A DNA stretch of 64,000 nucleotides from Vibrio sp. YMD68 (lineage in GTDB: Bacteria > Pseudomonadota > Gammaproteobacteria > Enterobacterales > Vibrionaceae): contig NZ_CP124614.1 of assembly GCF_029958905.1 (NCBI RefSeq), positions 1,364,001 through 1,428,000 of the forward strand, written 5' to 3'. Shown in pieces: positions 26,632-37,740 of this stretch. Below the pieces are notes generated by a model that saw only the letters and a program-made list of their open reading frames with translations, was not told the DNA's origin and searched no databases. The translations under genes were made by a program, and so were the position numbers. Each line of letters begins with the position of its first letter. Positions within the stretch are counted from its first letter, which is position 1.

Positions 26632-28411
26632 CTAAATTACCCTCGTTTGATTGGCTAAGAGCTTGGTTGGAATTCAGCATGGTATGGAACAGTCCGTCAT
26701 TTTCTACAAGCTGTTGATAGTGACCGGACTCAACAATCAAGCCCTCACTCATCACGAGTATTTGATCGACGCGTTTAAGCGGTTCGAGTTGATGCGTCAC
26801 CATTAAGGTGGTTTTTCCTACTGTTTGGCTATGTAAGCCTTTTGTTACTAGGCGTTCACTTCGCGCATCAAGGCTAGCTGTAGGCTCGTCGAGCAGCCAA
26901 AACTGTCCGTCTTGAAGCATGGCTCGAGCAAGAGCGATACGTTGAGCCTGGCCTACAGACAAGCCACCAGAACGGTCAGAGACAAGATAGTCTAAACCGT
27001 GGTTATCGACAAATTCAGCAGAATAAGAATCTTCCAGAACTTGAGTTATCTTCTGCTCTGATACGGACTCATTACCTAAAGTCATGTTATCGCGTATTGA
27101 ACCGTGTAAAAGTAGCGGGTTTTGTCCAACCCAACTGATGCATTTTCTCCAACTGGAATGGTCAACTTGGCTCAGTTCGACTCCGTCAATAGTGAGGCTG
27201 CCTTGATAAGGCATAAAGCCTAATAGGGCATTCACTAAGGTGGTTTTCCCTGCGCCACTTGGGCCAACAAGCGCGGTTTGAGACGTCGAGTTAAGTTCAA
27301 ATGATATTGGCCCGACGAGTTTTTTACCGTCTGGACTGAATATTTCTAGGTTGTGAGCGGTGATCGAAATAGGGTCACTGCCCTTAACTTTTGTGTCGCC
27401 AGACTCAACTTGGCTGACGTCGGTCTCTAGAAACTCAACAATGCTCTCAGCGGCACCTACTGCTTGCTGCTTAGCATGATAGTAGGTGCCCAAATCTCGT
27501 AACGGTTGATAAAATTCAGGTGCCAAGATAAGAATAAATAACGCTGCGAACAGAGTGACACCGACACCATAGTGGCCAAAGTTCAACTCACCAATAAAAG
27601 CAAAGCCGAAGTATACGGCGGTAACCGCAATCGAGAGTGAGGTAAAAAACTCAAGAACAGCGGAGGATAAGAAAGCAATTTTTAACACTTCCATCGTGCG
27701 CACTCGAAATACTTCAGATGACCCTTTTAACACGTCGGTTTCTGCTTGAGTTCTATCAAACAGTCGAATCGTGGTCATGGCTTGCAAACGATCATAAAAA
27801 TGTCCAGATAAGCGCTGCATTGCTTTGAAGTTTTTTCTATTGGCTTCAGCGGCTTTCATTCCAACTAATGCCATAAATATGGGTACGAGCGGTGCTGTGA
27901 TTAAGAAGATGAGGCCCGCTGCCCAGTTTACCGGAAAAACGACCACCAAAATGATGAAAGGAATCATCACGGAAAGAGACATTTGGGGAAGGTAACGAGA
28001 GAAAAAGTCCTGCATATCTTCGACTTGTTCTAGTAGTAACGTTGCCCAGGATCCCGCTGGCTTTCCTTTGATATAAGCAGGCCCGAGTGCACGCAGTTTG
28101 TCTAGGATCAACTGACGGATATAGATGCGAATTTGTTCACCACAGCGAAAACCTGCGATTTCTCTGCCCCAAGCGCAAATGGCTCGAAGTGCAATGGTGG
28201 CGGCAAGTGCGATAAATTGTGGAACGAGCTCACTTTTATCAACGTGATCCATAATAAGTTGACTTAAAATTGTCGCGAGAAGAGCGGCTTGAGCCAACAA
28301 AAAAACACTTGAAAGTACGCCAAGGCCAACAGTAATCATAAGCCAGCGTTTTGCGAGCTTACTTTGCTGTTTGAGCCATACATTCAGGCTCCGTTGCTTT
28401 TTCTTATCCAT
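26624..28411 (-). CDS. cydD: Thiol/haem-active ABC exporter subunit CydD
   Basis: A 595-residue half-transporter, partner of CydC. Membrane helices fill residues 20 to about 310; the ATPase part has Walker A GPSGAGKT (383-390), signature LSVGQAQRIALARAML and Walker B FWLLDEPTASLD. The degenerate VGQ in the signature is normal for CydD. Directly upstream of the ATG lies an AT-rich sequence matching the Fur consensus at 15 of 19 positions. It is preceded by trxB, the same gene order as in E. coli, but with a terminator-like hairpin between. Confidence 0.96.
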   Translation of the reverse strand: MDKKKQRSLNVWLKQQSKLAKRWLMITVGLGVLSSVFLLAQAALLATILSQLIMDHVDKSELVPQFIALAATIALRAICAWGREIAGFRCGEQIRIYIRQLILDKLRALGPAYIKGKPAGSWATLLLEQVEDMQDFFSRYLPQMSLSVMIPFIILVVVFPVNWAAGLIFLITAPLVPIFMALVGMKAAEANRKNFKAMQRLSGHFYDRLQAMTTIRLFDRTQAETDVLKGSSEVFRVRTMEVLKIAFLSSAVLEFFTSLSIAVTAVYFGFAFIGELNFGHYGVGVTLFAALFILILAPEFYQPLRDLGTYYHAKQQAVGAAESIVEFLETDVSQVESGDTKVKGSDPISITAHNLEIFSPDGKKLVGPISFELNSTSQTALVGPSGAGKTTLVNALLGFMPYQGSLTIDGVELSQVDHSSWRKCISWVGQNPLLLHGSIRDNMTLGNESVSEQKITQVLEDSYSAEFVDNHGLDYLVSDRSGGLSVGQAQRIALARAMLQDGQFWLLDEPTASLDARSERLVTKGLHSQTVGKTTLMVTHQLEPLKRVDQILVMSEGLIVESGHYQQLVENDGLFHTMLNSNQALSQSNEGNLDA

Positions 28412-28418
28412 ATGAAAA

Positions 28419-28437
28419 CTTAATGATAATTATTATG
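28419..28437. promoter_or_regulatory. Candidate Fur box at the cydD start
   Basis: CTTAATGATAATTATTATG matches the 19-bp Fur consensus GATAATGATAATCATTATC at 15 positions. It ends 8 bases before the cydD ATG, so a bound repressor would cover the ribosome binding region and probably the transcription start. Confidence 0.45.
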
Positions 28438-28461
28438 AATTTTAGAGACGCAGTATACAAA

Positions 28462-28490
28462 AGAAAGCCCAAAGGTAATACCTCTGGGCT
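28462..28490 (-). terminator. Terminator-like hairpin between trxB and cydD
   Basis: On the minus strand AGCCCAGAGG and CCTTTGGGCT pair across a short loop with one mismatch and are followed by TTTCTTTT. It would end most trxB transcripts, leaving cydDC with its own promoter. Confidence 0.7.
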
Positions 28491-28689
28491 ATAATTCTCA
28501 TCATCGTAAATAACGGGCCATCCTAGCGTGTTAAAATACTCGATAGTTGCGTCAAAACTTTTGATTGTAGAATAACGAATTATCGAAAAATCTCGCCTGA
28601 CTATCCAGCCTTTTTCCTACGCTACTTCTGACCACTTACTGACTGCGATGGGTACTTCTTTTGAACCAAGGTGAATCAATTCCGTTCCG

Positions 28690-30031
<1,342 letters not shown>

Positions 30032-30856
30032 TTAGATGCCTAGTTCAACTTCGTAGGATGTGAATTTTCGAATGTTAATGACACCCGTATCAAAAATAAG
30101 GTATTGGCCCTTAATCCCTTTCAAAACGCCAGTCACTTCGGGATTCTTATCAAAGTTATGGGATGTTATTTTTACAGGATGTTCAAGCACTGGGTAGCTC
30201 AGTGATGTGATCTCTCCATTGAGTACTTCTATTGAATCGTCACCGTACTGCTGTTTTATTTCATCGATTTTCGATTGCACTAATGGGAGCAGTTCTTGGA
30301 AATGTTGCTCAAGTGGCAGGTCATCACCATCTTGTTTCAGCAATGTTCGCCAGTTTGTTTTGTCACCGATGTGTTTTGCTAGCTCAATTTCAATGAGCCC
30401 AGAAATATGACGAGTTTTCACTTTGAATATTGGAAGTCCCTGTGTGGCTCCTTGATCAATCCATCGTGTTGGGATTTGGCTATGACGAGTAATGCCCACT
30501 TTGATACTGGATGTATTAGAGAGATAAACAAAATGATCAACCATACAATTCTCTTCGCCCCATTGAGGCTCTCGGCATGTGCCTTGTTCGTAGTGGCATG
30601 TTTCTGGCTTCATAATACACATATCGCAACTCGCCAGCTTTTTCATACAAACAAAGCAGTGACCTTGCGAGTAGCTTTTCTTGGTTTTCTTGCCACATGA
30701 ACTGCAAAATATATTACCAGTATGGGTAAGCGTAATGGTTTTTCCAATATACGGGTTGAGATCGACTAAGTGGTCTCCTAGTGGCAATTGATAGCTGACT
30801 TGCTCCATTAAGGAAGCTGACATTTTCTTTAATGTACCGGTTACGGTTGCTGACAT
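30032..30856 (-). CDS. DUF2797 protein with zinc-binding cysteines
   Basis: A 274-residue protein of the DUF2797 family. The N-terminal part holds a dense cysteine cluster (FCSSCGKK near residue 52, then HCFVCMKKLASCDMC and KPETCHYEQGTC) that looks like two zinc-ribbon sites. This is followed by HFVYLSNTSSIKVGITRHSQ, which resembles the core of a GIY-YIG nuclease-type fold, as found for this family. I know of no demonstrated function. The ATG at 30856 is the first Met of the frame. Divergent from the GGDEF gene at 31081. Confidence 0.8.
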   Translation of the reverse strand: MSATVTGTLKKMSASLMEQVSYQLPLGDHLVDLNPYIGKTITLTHTGNIFCSSCGKKTKKSYSQGHCFVCMKKLASCDMCIMKPETCHYEQGTCREPQWGEENCMVDHFVYLSNTSSIKVGITRHSQIPTRWIDQGATQGLPIFKVKTRHISGLIEIELAKHIGDKTNWRTLLKQDGDDLPLEQHFQELLPLVQSKIDEIKQQYGDDSIEVLNGEITSLSYPVLEHPVKITSHNFDKNPEVTGVLKGIKGQYLIFDTGVINIRKFTSYEVELGI

Positions 30857-31080
30857 GACATGGCTCGTCTTTTTATGATTTGTTACTCATTCTAACAAAC
30901 AAAAAGTGATTTAATAAAATGCCAATCATCTAAAGTAGAATATACTTATATTACGGTATCAAAGAGATATCGTTATTTGCGCACCATGAGTTTCCTGCAA
31001 AGCGGATCGGGTCGAACCCTTAGATTCTATGCTTGGAAGTTTTTGATTTCTCCAATGAGCTATGGGGTGAACACCAAAGC

Positions 31081-32388
31081 ATGAACTTCGTACATAAATC
31101 GGTACTTTTTATGGTCGTGGTGACTATATCTACGGTTCAGCTGTACCTTATGTATGGCGATGGCCGAGTCAAAACCATTTCGCCAAGCATGTACGCATTT
31201 TTACCCACCAGTGACGCTTCTAACGGGGGGCTATCTACTTCTGAAGTGACGAGCGCTGGCAACTCCGCTGTGTTGACCTGTGAGATTAAAGAAAGCGATT
31301 ATCCTTGGCCTTATTGTGGTGTTTCAATTCACTTAGACCCTAAAGCGGAGAACGGGCTCGATTTTTCCGGCTACCATACGGTCAGGCTAGATGTGGATTT
31401 AGTGAACTTAACGGATAAGTCTCATCCCAGAATGCGTTTTTACATGCGTAATTTCAACCCGGAATATTCGAGTGTCGATGACGAATATACGCATAAATAT
31501 AATGGGATAGAGTACTTGCCAATCGAGGGGCAAGGTATTATTGAGATTCCGTTATACAGCTTACAAGTGATGACGTGGTGGTTGGTGGATAATAATATTC
31601 CAATTGCACACTCCGCCCCAGAGTTCTCGAATATCAACAAGATAGAGTTTGCCACTGGGTCGGAGACGGCCTCTGGTCAGTACCAAATGACGATCCATGA
31701 AGTGTCACTCGTCGGCGAGTTTATCCCAAGTGACCAGTTATTCATCTCATTGTTATTGATGTGGGTAGTGGGTGGGAGCTTACTTTCTTTGAGTGAAATA
31801 CGCCGCAATCATAGGTTGATTAATCAGTCGACGGCAAGACAAGAACACTTGAAAAATATCAACCGCACCTTAAGAGCTCAAAACTTTCAATACGCTGAGC
31901 TTGCCCACCGTGATGCTCTCACGGGGGCAATGAATCGTCATGCCATTCGCGACTGGCTTAAGGTCCAGTCGGAAAAATGCTCGAATGACAACGACTCTGT
32001 TGGCATTCTTTATGTTGATATCGACTATTTTAAGGCGGTAAATGATCACTACGGTCACAGTATCGGTGACGATATTCTGCGTGAGTTTGTTATGGTGATC
32101 TTTAGCGTCATCAAACAAGAGCATCGATTGGTTCGCTGGGGAGGAGAAGAATTTATTGTTTTTTGCTCTTCGATAAGTCAAACGGACACGATGGAATTGG
32201 CTGAACACATTCGCCACTGTGTCGAAAACCATATATGGGTCCATGGTGATCCATTGACGTGCAGCATTGGTGTGTCGATGTTGACCAATGAACGTTCAAC
32301 AGAAGCCATCGCAAGAGCCGATGAAGCACTCTATCTGGCAAAGCATTTAGGTCGGAATCGAGTTCAGTTTATCGCTGGGAATGAATAG
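31081..32388 (+). CDS. Membrane GGDEF diguanylate cyclase with periplasmic domain
   Basis: A 435-residue sensor. An N-terminal membrane helix (SVLFMVVVTISTVQLYLMYG) leads into a periplasmic domain of about 190 residues rich in beta strands (YHTVRLDVDLVNLTDKSHPR, IEIPLYSLQVMTWWLV), reminiscent of a carbohydrate-binding-like fold. A second helix (LFISLLLMWVVGGSLLSL) and a short coiled coil precede the GGDEF domain with active loop RWGGEEF (GGEEF from residue 354). The RxxD inhibitory site is missing. The start is uncertain: ATG 31081 is preferred, TTG 31033 is in frame. The ligand is unknown. Confidence 0.88.
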   Translation: MNFVHKSVLFMVVVTISTVQLYLMYGDGRVKTISPSMYAFLPTSDASNGGLSTSEVTSAGNSAVLTCEIKESDYPWPYCGVSIHLDPKAENGLDFSGYHTVRLDVDLVNLTDKSHPRMRFYMRNFNPEYSSVDDEYTHKYNGIEYLPIEGQGIIEIPLYSLQVMTWWLVDNNIPIAHSAPEFSNINKIEFATGSETASGQYQMTIHEVSLVGEFIPSDQLFISLLLMWVVGGSLLSLSEIRRNHRLINQSTARQEHLKNINRTLRAQNFQYAELAHRDALTGAMNRHAIRDWLKVQSEKCSNDNDSVGILYVDIDYFKAVNDHYGHSIGDDILREFVMVIFSVIKQEHRLVRWGGEEFIVFCSSISQTDTMELAEHIRHCVENHIWVHGDPLTCSIGVSMLTNERSTEAIARADEALYLAKHLGRNRVQFIAGNE

Positions 32389-32420
32389 TCTGTTTCACTT
32401 GAAGTCATCTGTTTTATTCT

Positions 32421-33191
32421 TTATTTCGATGAGGTTGTCTCCAATGACGAACTGTTTTCTGGTGGGCCTTCTAATTCTCGGCTGTTCACAATAGGCTCTT
32501 TAGGGCCCAAAAATTTCGGCTGAGTATTGATGATGTAGAGGTCGAGAAATGCCTTTGCTCTTGCAAACACCTCTCTAAGCCGAACTTTGACTCCCCAGTG
32601 GTTTTTGGGGCCAGACACGGCAAGACAATGGGCATTGATCTTATGGTGCTCTGCAATGAAGAGTGCGCGTTCACAGTGGAACCTTTGTGTGATGATAAGA
32701 AAATCGTCACTATCAAATATCATCCGAGCTCGTATGACGGAGTCTAAGGTTCTAAATCCGGCGTAATCAAGATGAATATTACGTTCAGGTATCCCTGCTT
32801 TTAACAAGTCACGCTTCATTGTCCATGGCTCATTATAAGAGCGATGAGCGTTGTCACCGCTCAGCAAGAAATCGTCAACTTTACCCTGTTGAAACAGTTC
32901 AATGGCTGCATTTATACGGTGCAGGTAGTAGTCATTGAGTGTTCGCCCTAAGTACTTACTGGTGCCTAACACGACGGCAACGTCATAGTGCTCGATTGAT
33001 TGGCTGTTTGAAATGATGGAATCAGAGGTACGCCAGCTAATCCAACGATCAATAGAAATGAGCAATAACGCGATCAAGGTAATAGCAAGCACGCCATAAC
33101 GAAATACCTGGAGTGATAACCGCCAGGAAATCCGGGTATGAAGGTTATTGATTAATCGCACGATCAAATTTGTCGATTCCGTTGAGCCCAT
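32421..33191 (-). CDS. SanA/YdcF-family (DUF218) envelope protein
   Basis: A 256-residue protein with one N-terminal membrane helix (FRYGVLAITLIALLLISIDR) and a DUF218 domain: DVAVVLGTSKYLGRTLNDYY, DDFLLSGDN, TLDSVIRARMIF and ITQRFHCERALFIAEHH. The family includes SanA and ElyC of E. coli, which affect envelope permeability and lipid-carrier metabolism; SanA mutants become vancomycin-sensitive at high temperature. A polar, Ser/Glu-rich tail ends the protein. Its start overlaps the end of the upstream DUF3392 gene by 28 bases, so the two are co-transcribed. Confidence 0.85.
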   Translation of the reverse strand: MGSTESTNLIVRLINNLHTRISWRLSLQVFRYGVLAITLIALLLISIDRWISWRTSDSIISNSQSIEHYDVAVVLGTSKYLGRTLNDYYLHRINAAIELFQQGKVDDFLLSGDNAHRSYNEPWTMKRDLLKAGIPERNIHLDYAGFRTLDSVIRARMIFDSDDFLIITQRFHCERALFIAEHHKINAHCLAVSGPKNHWGVKVRLREVFARAKAFLDLYIINTQPKFLGPKEPIVNSRELEGPPENSSSLETTSSK

Positions 33192-33487
33192 AATCCAATA
33201 ATAATAAAACTGATTAGAACGGTAAAAAACATCATACCAGAGTTCAGGCCAGAGAGTGTGCGAGATAGATAAGGCGTTGCTTTTACGATGAAAAACCCGT
33301 AACCAAAGGCGTTGACCAAAATAAAGGCTAGCGTTCGGAGAATAAAGTGATGTGGGCGTAGCAAGTTTCTAAGGACTCGGTTTATCTCTGAGCCAAATAC
33401 GACGAGTGTACAGGCAATCAAAGCCGTAGAGACTTCATACATATAGGGGTTTAGATAGCGGCCGAGCGGCGCTAACAAATCAAACAT
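33164..33487 (-). CDS. DUF3392 small inner-membrane protein
   Basis: A 107-residue protein with three predicted membrane helices (TALIACTLVVFGSEI, LRTLAFILVNAFGYGFFIV and MMFFTVLISFIIIGLWA) that fits the DUF3392 family of gammaproteobacteria; no function is known. I chose ATG at 33487 (MFDLLAPLGRYLNPYMYEVS), preceded by GAGGTCCC. It overlaps the SanA-like gene downstream by 28 bases. Confidence 0.8.
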   Translation of the reverse strand: MFDLLAPLGRYLNPYMYEVSTALIACTLVVFGSEINRVLRNLLRPHHFILRTLAFILVNAFGYGFFIVKATPYLSRTLSGLNSGMMFFTVLISFIIIGLWAQRNRQI

Positions 33488-33501
33488 AGGGACCTCAAAG
33501 G

Positions 33502-33542
33502 AAAAACCTTGCCTAAGCATCTTATTTTTGAGTTAGGCAAGG
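33502..33542 (-). terminator. Terminator after maeA
   Basis: CCTTGCCTAA (33507-33516) and TTAGGCAAGG (33533-33542) form a perfect 10-bp stem with a 16-base loop, followed on the minus strand by TTTTTCC. Confidence 0.75.
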
Positions 33543-33566
33543 CAACAGTCGATTAAAATGAATCGA

Positions 33567-35255
33567 TTAAAATGCAGTTCTCTTATAACGGCGATATACA
33601 GGTTGCCAGAAATGTTGTTCAATTGCTGATTCAATGGCTTCATCTGTGATTTCTAACGCAACACCTTGTTGTATTGCTTTTTTAGCAACAGCGAACGCTA
33701 TTTTCTTCGATACCGAGTGGATAGATTCCAGTGGAGGAAGCAGAGCACCTTGACCATTGATCGCAAGTGGCGAACATTCGGATAATGCGCGGCTTGATTC
33801 CATTAACATTTCGTCAGTAACGCGTTTAGCACTTACTGCCAGTACCCCTAACCCGATGCCCGGAAAGATGTAACTGTTGTTACACTGAGCGATAGGGTAG
33901 GTTTTTCCATCGTGTATGACGGGATCGAAAGGACTGCCCGTTGCGACTAAAGCTTCCCCGTTCGTCCAGCGAATAATATCGTTTGGTGTTGCTTCGACAC
34001 GACTGGTTGGGTTGGATAGTGGAAAGACAATCGGGCGTTCGCAATGCTTGTGCATCTCTTGAATAACTTCTTTACTAAATAATCCCGGAGCCCCTGACAC
34101 ACCGACCAGTACTGTTGGTTTGGCATTAACCATGACATCCAGTAAAGAGAACGCGCCGTTTTCTGTTTTCCAGTCTTTTGTGTCGGCATTCTTCTGTACC
34201 AGACGTTGCTGGAAGTCGAGGAGATTTGGCATACCTTCTTGCAATAAGCCCCAGCGATCAACCATAAAGACTTGTGAACGAGCTTGCTGGTCGCTGATGC
34301 CCTCAGACACCATTTGGGCGATGATTGCTTCAGCAATACCACAACCGGCTGAACCTGCCCCTAAGAAGGTGATTCTCTGCTCAGATAATTGACTGCCAGC
34401 CGCTTTACACGCTGCTAGTAAAGATCCCACGGTGACTGCCGCGGTTCCTTGAATATCATCGTTGAAGCAACAAACGCGATCTTTATATCTTTCCAGTAAA
34501 GGCATGGCATTCTTTTGCGCAAAATCCTCAAATTGAATCAAGGCATCTGGCCAACGTCGTTGAACGGCCTGCATAAATTCTTCCACAAATTCTGCGTATT
34601 CTTCACCTGTAATTCGAGGGTTTCTCCAGCCCATGTACATTGGATCCGCAAGTCGCTGCGGGTTATTGGTACCAACATCCAGTACGATAGGTAAGGTGTA
34701 CGCAGGGCTAATACCACCACAGGCGGTATAAAGAGCCAGTTTACCAATTGGAATACCCATCCCTCCAATGCCCTGATCTCCTAGACCAAGAATGCGCTCA
34801 CCATCCGTCACCACAATGACTTTTACGTTATGGTTGGTCGCGTTGTTAAGCAGGTCATCAATGCGGTCTCGGTTGGCATAGGAGATAAAGAGCCCGCGGC
34901 CACGACGGTAAATATTCGAGAAATTTTCACAGGCAGCCCCCACAGTCGGCGTATAGATGATGGGCATCATCTCGGATATGTGGTTTTGAACCAATCGGTA
35001 AAAGAGCGTTTCATTGGTGTCTTGGATGTTACGAAGGTAGATATGTTTATCCATATCACTTTCAAAACTGGTGTACTGCTGATAGGCACGTTCAACTTGT
35101 TCTTGAATGGTTTCTGTACTTTCCGGAAGAAGCCCCTCAAGGTTAAAAGAGCTTCGTTCGCTCGCAGTAAATGCACTGCCTTTATTGAGCAATGGCGTAC
35201 TAAGAAGCGCTGGCCCAGCGTAGGTAATATAGAGGGGGCGTTTATCGATTTTCAT
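33567..35255 (-). CDS. maeA: NAD-dependent malic enzyme
   Basis: A 562-residue oxaloacetate-decarboxylating malate dehydrogenase (E. coli MaeA/SfcA has 565) converting malate to pyruvate, CO2 and NADH. Family blocks are [40 protein letters not shown], the metal site [15 protein letters not shown] and the nucleotide-binding [14 protein letters not shown]. The large-subunit, two-domain form without a phosphotransacetylase tail separates it from MaeB. The gene stands alone with a terminator downstream and 508 bases of non-coding DNA upstream. Confidence 0.96.
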   Translation of the reverse strand: MKIDKRPLYITYAGPALLSTPLLNKGSAFTASERSSFNLEGLLPESTETIQEQVERAYQQYTSFESDMDKHIYLRNIQDTNETLFYRLVQNHISEMMPIIYTPTVGAACENFSNIYRRGRGLFISYANRDRIDDLLNNATNHNVKVIVVTDGERILGLGDQGIGGMGIPIGKLALYTACGGISPAYTLPIVLDVGTNNPQRLADPMYMGWRNPRITGEEYAEFVEEFMQAVQRRWPDALIQFEDFAQKNAMPLLERYKDRVCCFNDDIQGTAAVTVGSLLAACKAAGSQLSEQRITFLGAGSAGCGIAEAIIAQMVSEGISDQQARSQVFMVDRWGLLQEGMPNLLDFQQRLVQKNADTKDWKTENGAFSLLDVMVNAKPTVLVGVSGAPGLFSKEVIQEMHKHCERPIVFPLSNPTSRVEATPNDIIRWTNGEALVATGSPFDPVIHDGKTYPIAQCNNSYIFPGIGLGVLAVSAKRVTDEMLMESSRALSECSPLAINGQGALLPPLESIHSVSKKIAFAVAKKAIQQGVALEITDEAIESAIEQHFWQPVYRRYKRTAF

Positions 35256-35763
35256 TGTGTGCCTATTGTAGGGTGGAGGGACTACAAAATGATAGGGTTA
35301 AGTTATCTTATTGTAAATAGAACACTGGATGCTGACTCGCGAATTCAACCATGTTAATGGAAAATATTGATACAAATGCGTTTATTTGAATAACATGAGT
35401 ATCTTAGGCCATTCATGTCTTAGCCTGCGGGTCATCATGCATCGATTCTAATTGACGCGATTTAAACTTCCTTCCTACAACACTCGTATCAGTCTGCAAT
35501 ATTACTACTCTAACAGTAACCATCAGCATTGATATTAAGTGATCTATCACTATTCAGGGCACTTTAATTTAGGTTGGAAAATATTAACTATTAGGGTGTG
35601 ACTTGATTGTTTCATGTACATCATTTGTTACATAGTTGGTTTTTATATAGCCATTTGTCCTTTGTTTTGGCTATAACAGACCATTCCTTTATATCCTATT
35701 GATATAGTCAGGCGGTTGCATGATATTAAGTAAACGCAGAGCGGTTAACTGAATGAGAATGCA
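35256..35763. other. 508-base gap between maeA and an orphan gene
   Basis: AT-rich DNA between two divergent genes, so it must hold both promoters. I see no ORF, RNA gene or riboswitch. A near-palindrome AGTGATCTATCACT is at 35538-35551 and a possible CRP half-site TGTGA near 35597. Neither is strong. Confidence 0.5.
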
Positions 35764-36141
35764 ATGGATAAACAGGAAGAACAGTGCATAGTTTTTGACT
35801 ATACGTCTTTTCTTGGCGCGTCATGCACGAAAACATGGACGTTCGTTGAAGCTTTAAGGGCGCTCGCTCCGACATTGACTCAGAAACTCAGTGGCACAGA
35901 GCAACCACGGATGTCTGTCGAGGAACGCTTGTGGGCGTCTGCATTACAATCCTTATCTCCAAGCTATAGCGATGAAGTTAATCTGTTGACACTGGTCGAA
36001 TTGGCCAAAGAAGAGGGGATAGATCAACTTAAAGTCGTGATGCCTTACTCTTTAGAAAAAGAGCAAATTGAGGCGATACAGCAACAATGCCAGTTTGCTG
36101 TTACTAGCCAGCAGCAAGAAGAATTTATATTGCACTTCTAA
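35764..36141 (+). CDS. Hypothetical protein
   Basis: A 125-residue soluble acidic protein with no signal peptide or membrane segment. It starts MDKQEEQCIVFDYTSFLGAS. The middle has a TLTQKLSGTEQPRMSVEERL segment and the end a KVVMPYSLEKEQIEAIQQQC helix; the pattern suggests an alpha-beta fold with two or three helices. I recognise no family. ATG at 35764 has only a weak GAGA site. It stands between the long gap upstream of maeA and a terminator shared with aspC, so it is monocistronic. Codon use looks like that of the neighbours, so it is probably a real vibrio gene of unknown role. Confidence 0.6.
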   Translation: MDKQEEQCIVFDYTSFLGASCTKTWTFVEALRALAPTLTQKLSGTEQPRMSVEERLWASALQSLSPSYSDEVNLLTLVELAKEEGIDQLKVVMPYSLEKEQIEAIQQQCQFAVTSQQQEEFILHF

Positions 36142-36196
36142 CGCCAGTGTTAAGCTAACGCATCATTAAGTGTCCCAGAGACGAAATTCCAGATAT

Positions 36197-36229
36197 AAAA
36201 AGAGCCAGCAATTATGCTGACTCTTTTTT
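36197..36229. terminator. Terminator between orphan gene and aspC
   Basis: AAAAGAGCCAGCA and TGCTGACTCTTTT pair with one mismatch around a short loop and are flanked by A and T runs. Just after it the sequence TTGTATCGGCCT occurs twice (near 36228 and 36245). Confidence 0.8.
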
Positions 36230-36329
36230 GTATCGGCCTACTCTTTGTATCGGCCTTACTCATTGATAAATCAATAGTGATGGCTTTTATGCGGTATAAG
36301 TCATTGTTACTGCGAACAATAAAGCAACA

Positions 36330-37520
36330 TTAAAGAACGGCTGCAATACCTTTACAAAGTGGTCCCATGTTAGATTTTGTCATCCCCGCAACGCTGATGC
36401 GGCCAGATCCAACAATATAGATCGCAAACTCATCTTTTAGGCGCGTCACTTGCTCTTTAGATAGACCAGAGAACGAGAACATACCATTTTGGCGCTCGAT
36501 AAAGCTAAAGTCTGCATTCACGCCTTCTGCTTTTAATGTTGCTACAAATAATTCACGCATCTCTTGGATACGATCACGCATTTCGGCAACTTCTTGCTCC
36601 CATTCAGCACGAAGTTCAGTGTTATTCAGAATGTGAGTAACAACGGCACTACCATGAGCAGGTGGGTTTGAGTAAATAGAACGAATGATGGCTTTTACTT
36701 GAGAAAATGCGGTTTCAGAGACGTCTGCAGATTCAGAAACCAAAGTGAAAGCACCAACACGTTCATTGTATAAACCGAAGTTCTTAGAAAATGAGCTCGC
36801 AACGAGAATTTCGTTGTTGTATTTAGCGAAAGTACGGAGACCAATCGCATCGTCTTCAACGCCTTTAGCAAAACCTTGGTAAGCAAAATCGAACATCGGA
36901 AGCAAACCTTTGTCTGCGACCAGTTTAGCCAATACTTCCCACTCTTGTTCTGTTGGGTCAATACCCGTTGGGTTATGGCAGCATCCATGAAGCAGAACTA
37001 CATCACCTGCAGACGCTGTGTTAAGATCTGCAACCATACCTGCAAAATCTTTGTCTTTGGTTTCAGCGTTGTAGTAACCGTATTGAGCCGTTTCAATGCC
37101 CGCCGCCGCGAAAACACCATTGTGGTTTGCCCAAGTAGGGTTACTGATCCAAATTTTCACATCACCGAGTTGACGTTTGATGAATTCACCAGCAACGCGA
37201 AGTGCGCCTGTACCGCCTGGTGCTTGTGCCGTTTTTGCTCTTTTTTGAGCGACAATGTCTGAATCAGCACCGAAAAGCAGTTTTTGAACAGCTAGACCGT
37301 ACTCGGCAGTGCCTTCAATGGTCAGGTAAGATTTAGTTTTCTCATTTTCAAGCAGCGCTGCTTCCGCTTTTTTTACCGTGGCAAGAACCGGAGTTTCACC
37401 AGCTTCATTTTTGTAAATGCCAACGCCAAGGTTAATCTTTTCAGAGCGTGTATCTTTCTTAAACTCTTCTGTCAGGCCAAGGATAGGGTCAGCGGGAGCT
37501 GCGAGAACTTTTTCAAACAT
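36330..37520 (-). CDS. aspC: Aspartate/aromatic amino acid aminotransferase
   Basis: A 396-residue class I PLP aminotransferase of the AspC/TyrB group (both about 396 residues in E. coli). The PLP lysine is in [16 protein letters not shown], with [29 protein letters not shown] and the carboxylate-binding GRISVAGMT near the end. It interconverts aspartate and oxaloacetate, and possibly tyrosine and phenylalanine with their keto acids. The ATG at 37520 gives the standard [16 protein letters not shown] start and follows GGATGAAG; an in-frame start three codons upstream is less likely. I cannot separate AspC from TyrB with certainty. Confidence 0.92.
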   Translation of the reverse strand: MFEKVLAAPADPILGLTEEFKKDTRSEKINLGVGIYKNEAGETPVLATVKKAEAALLENEKTKSYLTIEGTAEYGLAVQKLLFGADSDIVAQKRAKTAQAPGGTGALRVAGEFIKRQLGDVKIWISNPTWANHNGVFAAAGIETAQYGYYNAETKDKDFAGMVADLNTASAGDVVLLHGCCHNPTGIDPTEQEWEVLAKLVADKGLLPMFDFAYQGFAKGVEDDAIGLRTFAKYNNEILVASSFSKNFGLYNERVGAFTLVSESADVSETAFSQVKAIIRSIYSNPPAHGSAVVTHILNNTELRAEWEQEVAEMRDRIQEMRELFVATLKAEGVNADFSFIERQNGMFSFSGLSKEQVTRLKDEFAIYIVGSGRISVAGMTKSNMGPLCKGIAAVL

Positions 37521-37740
37521 AATCTTCATCCGTGTTAGGTTAGGGTGGTATTCATTACTCCTTTATTTATACCTTTGTGCGCCTTTTGAAACAACCGAAA
37601 CAAAACAGAAAATGACAAAAAAATGCGATAGTCATAATTTTGTTGCTGGAATCGCTATTTGCATTAGAACCCACCCATAGTTTTAGCCCTTTTTGGTGAC
37701 CAAATGTCCCTAAATTTGTATTCGGCACGCAGCTCTATGT

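Noticed and set aside
34830..35357. Plus-strand ORF of 175 codons opposite maeA
   Set aside because: maeA is a strongly conserved gene on the other strand; the antisense frame is open by codon bias and has no plausible start.
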